The position numbers and the translations under genes are program-made. Shown here one piece after another: positions 23,317 to 31,340 of a DNA stretch of 31,340 nt (within the stretch, counting starts at the first letter, position 1; each line of letters starts with the position of its first letter). This DNA comes from CAZWLD01 sp964634685. GTDB lineage: Bacteria; Bacillota_I; Bacilli_A; Acholeplasmatales; JAEDCM01. The stretch is taken from positions 1 to 31,340 of the forward strand of contig CAZWLD010000025.1 in assembly GCA_964634685.1 (NCBI GenBank), read 5' to 3'. The notes under the pieces are model-generated. The model saw nothing but the letters and a program-made list of their open reading frames with translations, did not search any database and was not told the DNA's origin.

Positions 23317-24441
23317 ATGCTATTTTCAATCGACCGTGAAGTTCTACTTGAAAATCTAAATATTATAGCTAAAGGTATTCCTAGTAAAACTCCCTTAAAT
23401 TCTTTAAAGGGAATCAAAATAAATGTTTTGGAAAATCAAATTGTTATGACTTCAAGTAATACTAATATTTCTATACAAGCAACTATTAATGATAAAAGCC
23501 TTAATGTAAAATCAACAGGAAATGTTGTTGTTCCTGGTTTGTTTTTAATCGATATCGTTCGTAAAGTAAATTCACCAAAAATTGAAATGGCTCTACTTGA
23601 GGATCGTGTATTTATCATTAAAGCTAATCGTTCAGAATTCAAGTTAAACATTTTTGATTATGAGGATTATCCAGAAATTAAATTTATTGATGATGAAAAT
23701 CCTCTTAAAATCGATTCTAAAGCTCTAAAGAATCTTATTAAGGAAACAATTTTTACTTGTTCTACAAGTGAAAAAAGACCTATTTTAACTGGTCTTAATT
23801 TAAAATTAGATGATGGTAAATTAACATGTACCGCAACTGATTCCTTCCGATTAAGTCAAAAGGTATTGTATTTACAATATAACGAAAATAAAGATGTTGT
23901 TATTCCATCTTCAAGCTTAGATGATTTAGTTAAAATAATTGAAAATATCAATGGTGAAATAAATATTACTATTAAGGATAAAAATGTTTTATTCAAATTT
24001 AATAACATTCTCTTCCAAAGTCGAATTTTGGAAGGAAATTATCCTGATACCTCAAGGTTTATTCCAAGTGAATTTTTACTAACAATCAAATTTGATCGTG
24101 AAGAATTATTACAAGCCCTTGATCGTGTATCATTATTATCACCTAAAGATAAAGATCGTAATTTTAATATCATTTCCTTTAGTCTTCGCGAAGATAAAGT
24201 TGTAGAAATTACCTCAAAAAACACCGAAATTGGTAATGCTTTAGAAGAGGTTGTACCGATAGATGTTAATGGAAGTCGATTTAATATAGCTTTTAGTTCT
24301 CGTTATTTAATTGAAATTCTTCGTGTCTATACTTCTCCAGAAATCACTTTAAATTTCACTGGTGAAGTAAAGCCATTTATAATTAAGGGTGAACTTGATA
24401 CTAATTTAACAACCTTAATTTTACCAGTTAAAATCGATTAG
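23317..24441 (+). CDS. dnaN: DNA polymerase III beta sliding clamp
   Basis: 374 residues from the ATG at 23317 (MLFSIDREVLLENL); AAAGGAG sits 8 bases upstream and an in-frame upstream start at 23269 is rejected because it has no ribosome site and adds a poly-Lys/Asn lead. Three clamp domains are present, with hallmarks RPILTGLNL, ATDSFRLS, and the C-terminal LILPVKID. It tethers the replicase to DNA. Confidence 0.97.
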   Translation: MLFSIDREVLLENLNIIAKGIPSKTPLNSLKGIKINVLENQIVMTSSNTNISIQATINDKSLNVKSTGNVVVPGLFLIDIVRKVNSPKIEMALLEDRVFIIKANRSEFKLNIFDYEDYPEIKFIDDENPLKIDSKALKNLIKETIFTCSTSEKRPILTGLNLKLDDGKLTCTATDSFRLSQKVLYLQYNENKDVVIPSSSLDDLVKIIENINGEINITIKDKNVLFKFNNILFQSRILEGNYPDTSRFIPSEFLLTIKFDREELLQALDRVSLLSPKDKDRNFNIISFSLREDKVVEITSKNTEIGNALEEVVPIDVNGSRFNIAFSSRYLIEILRVYTSPEITLNFTGEVKPFIIKGELDTNLTTLILPVKID

Positions 24442-24472
24442 GATATCTAAAAATGATATCCTTTTTTCTTTT
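24440..24472 (+). terminator. Intrinsic terminator after dnaN
   Basis: AGGATATC-TAAAAAT-GATATCCT followed by TTTTTCTTTTTT. The stem begins at the dnaN stop codon, so dnaA-dnaN ends here and the next genes need their own promoter. Confidence 0.92.
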
Positions 24473-24513
24473 TTAATTAAGATATTATTTATATATATAT
24501 TTATTTATATTAC

Positions 24514-24542
24514 TTTACTTTTTTTGCTTTTTATGATATAAT
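24514..24542 (+). promoter_or_regulatory. Promoter of the yaaA-recF-gyrB-gyrA unit
   Basis: TTTACT (24514-24519), 17-base spacer, TATAAT (24537-24542) within an extended -10 (TGATATAAT). It predicts an untranslated leader of about 145 bases. Confidence 0.75.
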
Positions 24543-24588
24543 TCATTCGTATAGCGTATAATTATTCTTAAAAATAGTTATATTCATT

Positions 24589-24673
24589 AAAATTTTTCAT
24601 TTCTATAATCTTTTTAATTTTATTAAATAAATTATTAATTGATTAAATAAAAAGCTCTTAGAAATGAAATTTT
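24589..24673 (+). promoter_or_regulatory. Long-range stem in the yaaA leader
   Basis: TTTCATTTCTA (24595-24605) is exactly complementary to TAGAAATGAAA (24659-24669), and AAAA/TTTT flanks extend it across a 2-base bulge. The loop is 53 bases of AT-rich sequence. The 3' arm ends about 20 bases before the start codon, just ahead of GAAGGTGA. Confidence 0.45.
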
Positions 24674-24692
24674 AGAAACGAAGGTGATTTTT

Positions 24693-24908
24693 TTGAAGGA
24701 TGTTTTTATTGACACAGAATTTATAACCTTAGGTCAATTTTTAAAAATGACTGATTTAATTAGTAGTGGAGGAATGGCAAAAATGTTTTTAGCTACTACG
24801 AAGGTTTATGTTAATAATGAATTAGAAAATCGCCGTGGTCGTAAGCTTTATTCTGATTATATTATTGAAGTGATTGGATATGGAAAATACCAAATCAAGA
24901 ATCATTAA
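24693..24908 (+). CDS. yaaA: S4-domain RNA-binding protein YaaA
   Basis: 71 residues. S4 core: FIDTEFITLGQFLKMTD, SGGMAKMFL, VYVNNELENRRGRKLY, closely following the Bacillus YaaA pattern. The TTG at 24693 is chosen because GAAGGTGA lies about 6 bases upstream; a GTG at 24684 is inside that ribosome site. The gene always sits between dnaN and recF in Firmicutes and is linked to ribosome assembly. It overlaps recF by 29 bases. Confidence 0.92.
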   Translation: MKDVFIDTEFITLGQFLKMTDLISSGGMAKMFLATTKVYVNNELENRRGRKLYSDYIIEVIGYGKYQIKNH

Positions 24909-25941
24909 TAAAATTTGCTTAATTAATTTCCGAAAGTTTTTAGAATTAGATTTGAATATCAAAAAAAATACCGTTATTTTTTATGGAAATAATGCAACAG
25001 GAAAAACAACAATCCTTGAAGCTATCTATATGGCGGGAATGACGAAATCTCATAAAACCAATAACGATAATGAGGTTGTTAGTTTTAATAAACCCTATGC
25101 GGCAGTCAATATAAAAGGTATTAAGAATAATCAAATTGTGATTTCTAAATATGGTAAAACAACCAAAATTAATGGAATTGAGATTAAAAAATTAAGTGAT
25201 TATATAGGAAATTTATACGTTATTATGTTTTCACCTGAGGATTTATCCTTAGTTAAGGGTTCACCAATCGAAAGAAGAAAATTTCTTGATATGGAAATTG
25301 GTCAGGTTAATAAAAGCTACCTAATTGAAATGAATAGATATCGAAAAATTCTTAAAGAAAGACAAGAATTATTAAAATCAATGGATTTAGATGATGATTA
25401 TCTTCCTTTAGAAATTATCACAAGAGAATTAATGGAAAGTGCTTCGAGAATTTTTCAATATCGAACGGATTTTATTAATGAGATTAATGAAATTGCCCAA
25501 AAGATTCATTATTCAATAAGTAATGAAAATTTATCAATTGAATATGTAAAAAAAGAAATTAGTATTGAGGATTATTTACTTAAATTAAAATCGGATGTTA
25601 TTTCAAAAATAACAGCCTATGGTCCCCATCGTGATGATTTGTTTTTTTATATTAACGGAAATAAAGCTAATTTATGTTCCCAAGGACAACAAAGGACAAT
25701 ATGTTTATCTTTAAAAATAGCTTTATATGAATATATAAAAAGACACACCAAACAGGAACCAATTATTTTGTTAGATGATGTTTTAAGTGAATTAGATGAT
25801 ATAAGGCAAAAAAAATTAATTGGTATTATTAAAAATACCCAAGCCTTCATCACCACAACAAATATTGATGTTATAAGAAATATGTTAAGTGATTGTCAAA
25901 TATTTATGCTAAAAGAAAATGAAATTAAGGAGTTGAATTAA
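24880..25941 (+). CDS. recF: DNA replication and repair protein RecF
   Basis: 353 residues from the ATG at 24880 (MENTKSRIINKI), overlapping yaaA. Walker A GNNATGKTT, the SPEDLSLVKGSP region, the ABC-type signature SQGQQR and Walker B IILLDDVLSELD are all present. It loads RecA at single-strand gaps. It ends one base before gyrB, whose ribosome site AAGGAG lies inside recF. Confidence 0.96.
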   Translation: MENTKSRIINKICLINFRKFLELDLNIKKNTVIFYGNNATGKTTILEAIYMAGMTKSHKTNNDNEVVSFNKPYAAVNIKGIKNNQIVISKYGKTTKINGIEIKKLSDYIGNLYVIMFSPEDLSLVKGSPIERRKFLDMEIGQVNKSYLIEMNRYRKILKERQELLKSMDLDDDYLPLEIITRELMESASRIFQYRTDFINEINEIAQKIHYSISNENLSIEYVKKEISIEDYLLKLKSDVISKITAYGPHRDDLFFYINGNKANLCSQGQQRTICLSLKIALYEYIKRHTKQEPIILLDDVLSELDDIRQKKLIGIIKNTQAFITTTNIDVIRNMLSDCQIFMLKENEIKELN

Positions 25942-25942
25942 A

Positions 25943-27844
25943 ATGGAAGAACATTATGGTGCCTCCAACATTCAAGTATTAGAGGGACTTGAAGCGGTAA
26001 GAAAAAGACCAGGTATGTATATCGGTACAACTGGACCTCGAGGATTACATCATCTTGTCTGGGAAATTGTCGATAATGGAATCGATGAGGCTCTAGCAGG
26101 ATATGCAAATGAGATTAATGTTGAAATTCTAAAAGGAGAAATAATTCGCGTTACGGATAACGGACGTGGTATTCCTGTAGATATCCATCCAAAGACCGGA
26201 AAAAGTGCCTTAGAAACGGTTTTTACCGTCTTACACGCTGGAGGTAAGTTTGATGGTAAATCATATAAGGTATCGGGAGGATTACATGGTGTTGGTGCTA
26301 GTGTTGTAAATGCCTTATCGGAATGGCTTGATGTAACAGTTTATAAGGATGGAAAGCAATATCATCAATTATATCATCGTGGTCATCCTGATAAAGATAT
26401 TGAATGCCTTGGTGATACAGATAAAACCGGTACTGTTGTTACATTTAAGGCTGATGATTTGATTTTTACCGATGATGATGCTAAGGTATATGATTATGAA
26501 ACCTTAAGGACACGTTGCCAACAGCTAGCGTTCTTAAATAAAGGAATTCGTATTACTATTACCGATCATAGAACTGAGGATGGACCTCATAATGAATATC
26601 ATTATGAAGGTGGTATTATCGAATATGTTCGCTTCTTAAATTCCAATAAGGAAAAGCTTCATGAGGATATTATTTATGTTGATGACACGGTTGATAATAT
26701 AACTGTTGAGGTTGCGATGCAATATAATTCATCATACACCCAAAATATTTATTCCTTTACTAATAATATTCATACCCATGAGGGTGGAACCCATGAGGAA
26801 GGATTTAGATTAACTTTAACTCGTGTTTTAAATAAATATGCCACTGATAATAAATTCTTTAAAAAGGATGAAAGCTTTACGGGTGATGATGTTCGTGAAG
26901 GCTTGACCGCTATTATTTCAGTTAAGCATCCAAATCCTCAATTTGAAGGACAAACGAAAACAAAATTAGGAAATAGTGAAGTAAGAGCTATCACTAGTCA
27001 AATTGTTGGAGCGGCTCTTGATAAATTCTTACTTGAGCATCCAAATGATGCAAAAATTATTATTGAAAAAGCTCAACTAGCCTCTCGTGCTCGTATCGCC
27101 GCTAAAAAAGCTCGCGAAGCAACAAGAAAAACACCATTAAATTCTTTAGATTTTGCTTCAAAGCTTGCGGATTGTCGTTGTAAGGATCCGGAAAGAGCAG
27201 AATTATATTTAGTCGAGGGAGATTCAGCCGGTGGATCTGCAAAGCAGGGTCGTGAATCAGAATTCCAAGCGATTTTACCATTAAGAGGTAAGGTTTTAAA
27301 TGTTGAAAAAGCCCGTTTAGATCGAGCTTTATCAAATAATGAAATTTTATCAATGATTCAAGGAATTGGAACGGGAATTGGTGAAGAATTTGATATTACC
27401 AAGGCTCGTTATCATAAGATTGTTATTATGACCGATGCCGATGTCGATGGAGCCCATATTCGTATTCTTTTATTAACCTTCTTCTATCGCTATATGCGCG
27501 GTTTAGTTGAGGCTGGATATGTTTATTCAGCTTGTCCACCACTATATCGTATTCAAGCAGGTAAGAAAATTGATTATGCATATTCTGATGAAGAGCTTGA
27601 GGTTTTAAAGAAGGTATATCCACCTAAAGCTCCTATTCAAAGATACAAAGGTCTTGGTGAAATGGACCCAGAACAGCTTTGGGAGACTACAATGGACCCA
27701 GAACAAAGAACTTTATTAAGAGTTACTTTAAGTGATGCGATGGAAGCAGATCAAATATTTAGTATGTTAATGGGTGATGAGGTTGATCCACGTCGTGAAT
27801 TTATTCAAGAGAATGCTAAATATGTTAATAATCTTGATATTTAA
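25943..27844 (+). CDS. gyrB: DNA gyrase subunit B
   Basis: 633 residues. The GHKL ATPase domain shows EIVDNGIDEALAGY, DNGRGIPV and GGLHGVGASVVNALS; the TOPRIM domain has EGDSAGGSAKQGR (about 423) and DADVDGAHI (about 496); the end has YKGLGEMDPEQLWETTM. Length matches Gram-positive GyrB. With GyrA it introduces negative supercoils. Confidence 0.98.
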   Translation: MEEHYGASNIQVLEGLEAVRKRPGMYIGTTGPRGLHHLVWEIVDNGIDEALAGYANEINVEILKGEIIRVTDNGRGIPVDIHPKTGKSALETVFTVLHAGGKFDGKSYKVSGGLHGVGASVVNALSEWLDVTVYKDGKQYHQLYHRGHPDKDIECLGDTDKTGTVVTFKADDLIFTDDDAKVYDYETLRTRCQQLAFLNKGIRITITDHRTEDGPHNEYHYEGGIIEYVRFLNSNKEKLHEDIIYVDDTVDNITVEVAMQYNSSYTQNIYSFTNNIHTHEGGTHEEGFRLTLTRVLNKYATDNKFFKKDESFTGDDVREGLTAIISVKHPNPQFEGQTKTKLGNSEVRAITSQIVGAALDKFLLEHPNDAKIIIEKAQLASRARIAAKKAREATRKTPLNSLDFASKLADCRCKDPERAELYLVEGDSAGGSAKQGRESEFQAILPLRGKVLNVEKARLDRALSNNEILSMIQGIGTGIGEEFDITKARYHKIVIMTDADVDGAHIRILLLTFFYRYMRGLVEAGYVYSACPPLYRIQAGKKIDYAYSDEELEVLKKVYPPKAPIQRYKGLGEMDPEQLWETTMDPEQRTLLRVTLSDAMEADQIFSMLMGDEVDPRREFIQENAKYVNNLDI

Positions 27845-27858
27845 GGAGAGAAGAAGCA

Positions 27859-30369
27859 ATGGATGAAATAAAAGAATTTAATCATGGAAAGATTAAAGAT
27901 ATTGACTTATCAAGTGAAATGAAAAGCTCATTCTTAAGTTATGCGATGAGCGTTATTGTATCCCGTGCTCTTCCGGATGTAAGAGATGGATTAAAGCCTG
28001 TACATCGTCGTATTTTATGGGGAATGAAGGAATTAGGAGTATATCCTAATACCGCTTATAAAAAATCAGCTCGTATTGTTGGTGAGGTTATGGGTAAATA
28101 TCATCCTCACGGTGATTCTTCAATTTATGATGCAATGGTGCGTATGGCTCAAGATTTTAGTTACCGTTATCCAATGGTTGATGGTCATGGTAATTTTGGT
28201 TCTGTCGATGGAGATGGAGCTGCGGCTATGCGTTATACAGAAGCTCGTATGTCAAAAATATCGATGGAAATGCTTCGTGATCTTGACAAGGATACTGTTG
28301 ATTTTGTAGATAACTATGATGCGACTGAGGTTGAACCATCAGTTTTACCATCACGTTATCCTAACCTTTTAGTTAATGGAGCAACTGGTATTGCTGTTGG
28401 TATGGCGACAAATATTCCACCTCATAATATGGCTGAGGTTATTGATGGAACTTTAGCATATATGGATAATCACGATATTGATGTTGATGGATTAATGCAA
28501 TATATTAAAGGACCGGATTTTCCTACAGGTGGGCTAATTTTAGGTTATTCAGGACTTCGAAAGGCTTATGAAACCGGACAAGGAACAATCGTTGTAAGAG
28601 CTAAAGCTGATATTGTTGAAGGTCATAATGGAAAGAATCAAATTATTATTACCGAGATTCCATATCAGGTCAATAAATTGCGTTTAATTGAAAGAATTGC
28701 GGAGATTGTAAAAGAAAAAATTGTTGATGGTATTACTAACCTTCAGGATGAATCAAACCGTAATGGAATGCGTATTGTCATTGATTTACGTCGAGATGTT
28801 AATCCTTATGTTATGCTAAACAATCTTTATAAATTTACCCAACTTCAAACAACATATGGTATCAATATGATTGCTTTAGTTGATAATCAACCAAAAAAAT
28901 TATCCTTAAAGGAAATTATTGAGCATTATGTTGAACATCAATTTGAGGTTATTACAAGAAGAACAAGATTTGATTTAAATAAAGCCTTAGCTCGTCTTCA
29001 TATTTTAGAAGGATTATTAATAGCTCTAGATAATATCGATGAAATTATTTCAATCATTCGTGAAACGAAGGATGGCTCCGAAAAAACTAAGCTAATGGAG
29101 CGCTTTGGATTAAGTGATATTCAAGCTCAGGCTATTCTTGATATGCAATTGAAGCGTTTAAGTGGTCTTCAACGCGAAAAAACAATCGAAGAATATAATC
29201 AATTAAAAGCAGCGGTTATTGATTATGAGGATATTTTAGCTCGCGATGAGCGTAAGCATGAAATCATTAAAAATGAGCTCATTGAAATTCGCGATAATTA
29301 TTCGAAGGAAAATAAACGTGTATCTGAAATCGATTTAAATGTTGAAATCAATATTGATAACGAATCATTAATTCCTGAGGATGATGTTGTCGTTACAATA
29401 ACTAATAAGGGTTATGCTAAGCGTATGAAGGTTGAAACATTTACAACTCAAAATCGTGGTGGTACTGGCTCTAATGGTATGAAGACAAATGATGATGATT
29501 ATGTTGTTCATTCTTTAACAACATCAACCCACGATTATTTATTATTCTTCACAAATAAAGGTCGAGTTTATAAGATTAAAGGTTACGATATTCCGGAAGG
29601 AAGCCGCCAATCTAAGGGTATTCCAATTGTCAATATTTTAGAATTTGCAAAAGGCGAAAAGCTTGCGGCTGTAACAAATATCAGTAATTTTGATGATGAA
29701 AATAGCTATTTATTCTTTACAACTAAAAATGGTATTGTTAAGCGAACAAGTGTTACAGATTTCAAGAATATCCGTCAATCAGGAATTATTGCCTTAGGCT
29801 TACGTGAGGATGATGAATTATTAGGTGTTAGATTAACAGATGGTAATAAGGATATTATCTTAGGTGCTTCAAATGGTAAGGCCATTCGTTTTAATGAAAA
29901 TGACGTTAGGGCAATGGGGCGTACTGCTAGTGGAGTCAAAGGAATGGATTTAGCTGATGATGAATATCTAATTGGTGTATCTGTTGTGGACAAGAATGAT
30001 GATTTAGATGATACTCAGGCTGTTTTAGTTGTGACCGAATTTGGTTATGGTAAGCGTAGCAAAGTTAGTGAATATCGTTGTCAAACGCGTGGAGGTAAAG
30101 GAGTTAAGACCCTAAATGCAACTGAAGCGAAGGGTGATTTGAAGGTTTTAACAACCGTTACTAGTGATGATGATTTAATCATTACAACCGATAAGGGTGT
30201 TGTTATCAGATTAGCTGTTAAGGATATTTCGCAAACTGGTCGTGCCACTCAAGGCGTTAAATTAATTCGTTTAAGAGATGATCAGGCCGTATCAACAATT
30301 ACTGTTGTACCTCATATTGAAGAAGAATGTGAAGAAAACAATACAGTTTTAGAAAAAACTGAAGAATAA
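27859..30369 (+). CDS. gyrA: DNA gyrase subunit A
   Basis: 836 residues. Catalytic Y126 is in AAAMRYTEARMS. The quinolone-determining segment is HPHGDSSIYD (82-91) with Ser87 and Asp91 at the sites equivalent to E. coli S83 and D87, so no classical resistance change is visible. The C-terminal beta-pinwheel contains the GyrA-box QTRGGKG (742-748), which marks gyrase rather than ParC. AAGGAGAGAAG precedes the ATG, 14 bases after gyrB. Confidence 0.98.
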   Translation: MDEIKEFNHGKIKDIDLSSEMKSSFLSYAMSVIVSRALPDVRDGLKPVHRRILWGMKELGVYPNTAYKKSARIVGEVMGKYHPHGDSSIYDAMVRMAQDFSYRYPMVDGHGNFGSVDGDGAAAMRYTEARMSKISMEMLRDLDKDTVDFVDNYDATEVEPSVLPSRYPNLLVNGATGIAVGMATNIPPHNMAEVIDGTLAYMDNHDIDVDGLMQYIKGPDFPTGGLILGYSGLRKAYETGQGTIVVRAKADIVEGHNGKNQIIITEIPYQVNKLRLIERIAEIVKEKIVDGITNLQDESNRNGMRIVIDLRRDVNPYVMLNNLYKFTQLQTTYGINMIALVDNQPKKLSLKEIIEHYVEHQFEVITRRTRFDLNKALARLHILEGLLIALDNIDEIISIIRETKDGSEKTKLMERFGLSDIQAQAILDMQLKRLSGLQREKTIEEYNQLKAAVIDYEDILARDERKHEIIKNELIEIRDNYSKENKRVSEIDLNVEINIDNESLIPEDDVVVTITNKGYAKRMKVETFTTQNRGGTGSNGMKTNDDDYVVHSLTTSTHDYLLFFTNKGRVYKIKGYDIPEGSRQSKGIPIVNILEFAKGEKLAAVTNISNFDDENSYLFFTTKNGIVKRTSVTDFKNIRQSGIIALGLREDDELLGVRLTDGNKDIILGASNGKAIRFNENDVRAMGRTASGVKGMDLADDEYLIGVSVVDKNDDLDDTQAVLVVTEFGYGKRSKVSEYRCQTRGGKGVKTLNATEAKGDLKVLTTVTSDDDLIITTDKGVVIRLAVKDISQTGRATQGVKLIRLRDDQAVSTITVVPHIEEECEENNTVLEKTEE

Positions 30370-30375
30370 AAAAAA

Positions 30376-30415
30376 GGCTCCAAAGTAGAAAAATCTATTT
30401 TGGAGTTTATTTATT
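30376..30415. terminator. Bidirectional terminator between gyrA and the convergent membrane gene
   Basis: Stem CTCCAAAGTAG (30378-30388) / CTATTTTGGAG (30395-30405) with one G-T wobble. T-rich sequence follows on the plus strand and seven A bases precede it for the minus direction, so it serves both gyrA and the gene ending at 30407. Confidence 0.88.
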
Positions 30416-31165
30416 AGTAATTATTTTACTGTATTCCTCATCATGATTCTTTCCTGTTTTAATTAAGATAAGGCAACAGGCAATTGAACCTAAGAATCCA
30501 GTTATTAAATCATTCATTGTATCCATTAATGGAAATTTATATCCTGATGGATTTTTGAAATATTCACCAATTTCTTCAACTGTTCCATTTAATACATCAA
30601 AGGAATTGCCACCATTATTTAATAAATTATCAGGAATGAATTTTTGCATATTTGTTCCACAAATAGTATCAACGAGAAATTCAATGATTTCCCAGCACAT
30701 TAAAAAGGCTAAAGCAAAGAAAACACTGTAACATATTCCTAAGGATACCTTTTGCTTTAAAGGTAAATCACGCAATGATTTAATGATAAAGCAATACCCA
30801 ACAAATGTAAGCAAAAAACCTGAGGTTATGTGTAAGAGCTTGTCCCAACCATGGACATTTTCATAAAAGTTTAAGGTTTCACCAAGCGTAACCGATAAAA
30901 ATAAAAAAATCATTGTGACGAGATAAATTGGTGTGCCAATTTTTATTTTAAACAATTTTTCAATTAAGGGAAATAAGAATGGAATGATGATAGAAACAGC
31001 ACTTTCGATGATGATCAAAATGGCTTTCGCATCATTACCATGACTCTTAATTAGTTTGACAATACCATATGTTAGACAAATTGAAAAAATAATAATCGAT
31101 ATATATATTACTGATTTTTTGGCTCTAATTTTTTTATATTCGGTGATTTCTAACGCCTCATCCAT
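30407..31165 (-). CDS. Integral membrane protein, YjdF/DUF2238-like
   Basis: 252 residues from the ATG at 31165 (AAAGGA about 10 bases upstream; a GTG three codons earlier overlaps that site and is rejected). Roughly seven hydrophobic segments. Motifs include GWDKLLHITSGFLL, CWEIIEFLVD and DTMNDLITGFLGS, resembling the DxxxH, E and D/G motifs of YjdF-type membrane proteins. The assignment is by motif pattern; function is unknown. Between the last segments is a soluble loop of about 40 residues. Converges on gyrA. Confidence 0.75.
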   Translation of the reverse strand: MDEALEITEYKKIRAKKSVIYISIIIFSICLTYGIVKLIKSHGNDAKAILIIIESAVSIIIPFLFPLIEKLFKIKIGTPIYLVTMIFLFLSVTLGETLNFYENVHGWDKLLHITSGFLLTFVGYCFIIKSLRDLPLKQKVSLGICYSVFFALAFLMCWEIIEFLVDTICGTNMQKFIPDNLLNNGGNSFDVLNGTVEEIGEYFKNPSGYKFPLMDTMNDLITGFLGSIACCLILIKTGKNHDEEYSKIITNK

Positions 31166-31188
31166 AAATCTCACATCCTTTTTGATTG

Positions 31189-31226
31189 ATTATAAACTAA
31201 AATTGTCGAAAATTTGTGGGACAATT
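31189..31226 (-). promoter_or_regulatory. Candidate promoter and operator of the membrane-protein gene
   Basis: Minus-strand TATAAT at 31189-31194. Just upstream lies the inverted repeat AATTGTC (31201-31207) / GACAATT (31220-31226), spacer 12, which would cover the -35 area. Confidence 0.4.
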
Positions 31227-31247
31227 ATCTTATTTTATTTCAAAATA

Positions 31248-31276
31248 TTGTTTATATTATTTCTTAGTGCTATAAT
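31248..31276 (+). promoter_or_regulatory. Rightward promoter at the window edge
   Basis: TTGTTT (31248-31253), 17-base spacer, TATAAT (31271-31276) inside an extended -10 (TGCTATAAT). AAAGGAG follows at 31283-31289. It drives whatever lies to the right. Confidence 0.6.
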
Positions 31277-31315
31277 TTACTCAAAGGAGCCAACTATAAA
31301 TAAATCAAGAGATTT

Positions 31316-31340
31316 TTGAAAAAAAATAAATTATTTATTT
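31316..31340 (+). CDS. Possible start of the next gene (partial)
   Basis: A TTG at 31316 opens a frame beginning MKKNKLFI that runs off the window, resembling the start of a signal peptide. AAGAG lies 4 bases upstream and a good promoter 40 bases upstream. Only eight codons are visible, so this is a weak call. Confidence 0.22.

Noticed and set aside
26000..30360. Quinolone-resistance changes in GyrA
   Set aside because: Ser and Asp/Glu-type residues occupy the key positions (S87, D91), so nothing unusual is seen.

Overview
The window is AT-rich, low-GC bacterial chromosome spanning the replication origin. The order rpmH-rnpA-yidC-khpB on the minus strand facing dnaA-dnaN-yaaA-recF-gyrB-gyrA on the plus strand is the classic Firmicutes origin block. 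TGA acts as a stop (for example at the end of ntn3 and the WYL gene) and tryptophan is TGG, so code 11 applies rather than a Mycoplasma code. AT content, AAGGAGG-type ribosome sites and origin order suggest a Bacilli-class organism near the Erysipelotrichia/Acholeplasma-like lineages; the exact taxon cannot be read from the sequence.

Right part (19.4-31.3 kb): housekeeping. oriC lies between rpmH and dnaA with five DnaA boxes, and another box lies between dnaA and dnaN. A perfect TTGACA-17-TATAAT promoter reads leftward into rpmH. gyrA ends at a bidirectional terminator shared with a convergent membrane-protein gene.

Middle (8.9-19.3 kb): accessory genes, all on the minus strand and so co-directional with replication away from oriC. 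They are two fused ATPase-permease ABC transporter genes, a small unrecognised gene, a membrane-anchored permuted NlpC/P60-like protein, then a separate unit of topoisomerase III plus a divergent two-barrel (QDE-1/YonO-like) RNA polymerase homologue with an NxxDYDSD active-site loop, closed by a strong terminator.

Left part (2.5-8.7 kb): the most unusual block. Three paralogous proteasome/HslV-like N-terminal-nucleophile proteins surround an AAA+ ATPase with a Vps4/p97-like pore loop and a Tudor-like N-terminal barrel. Downstream come a WYL-domain regulator and two copies of a small HEPN-like protein, each preceded by a conserved 28-codon reading frame. Relics show that the segment [ntn3 3' end - WYL - small ORF - HEPN] was tandemly duplicated and then decayed reciprocally. 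My reading (inference) is a heteromeric proteasome-like protease with its own unfoldase, linked to a WYL/HEPN module of the sort found in defence or stress systems.

Far left (1-2.2 kb): the right part of a transposon encoding a DDE integrase-type transposase and an ExeA/TniB-like ATPase, with a candidate right end of repeated CAAATA motifs finishing in TTCGACA.
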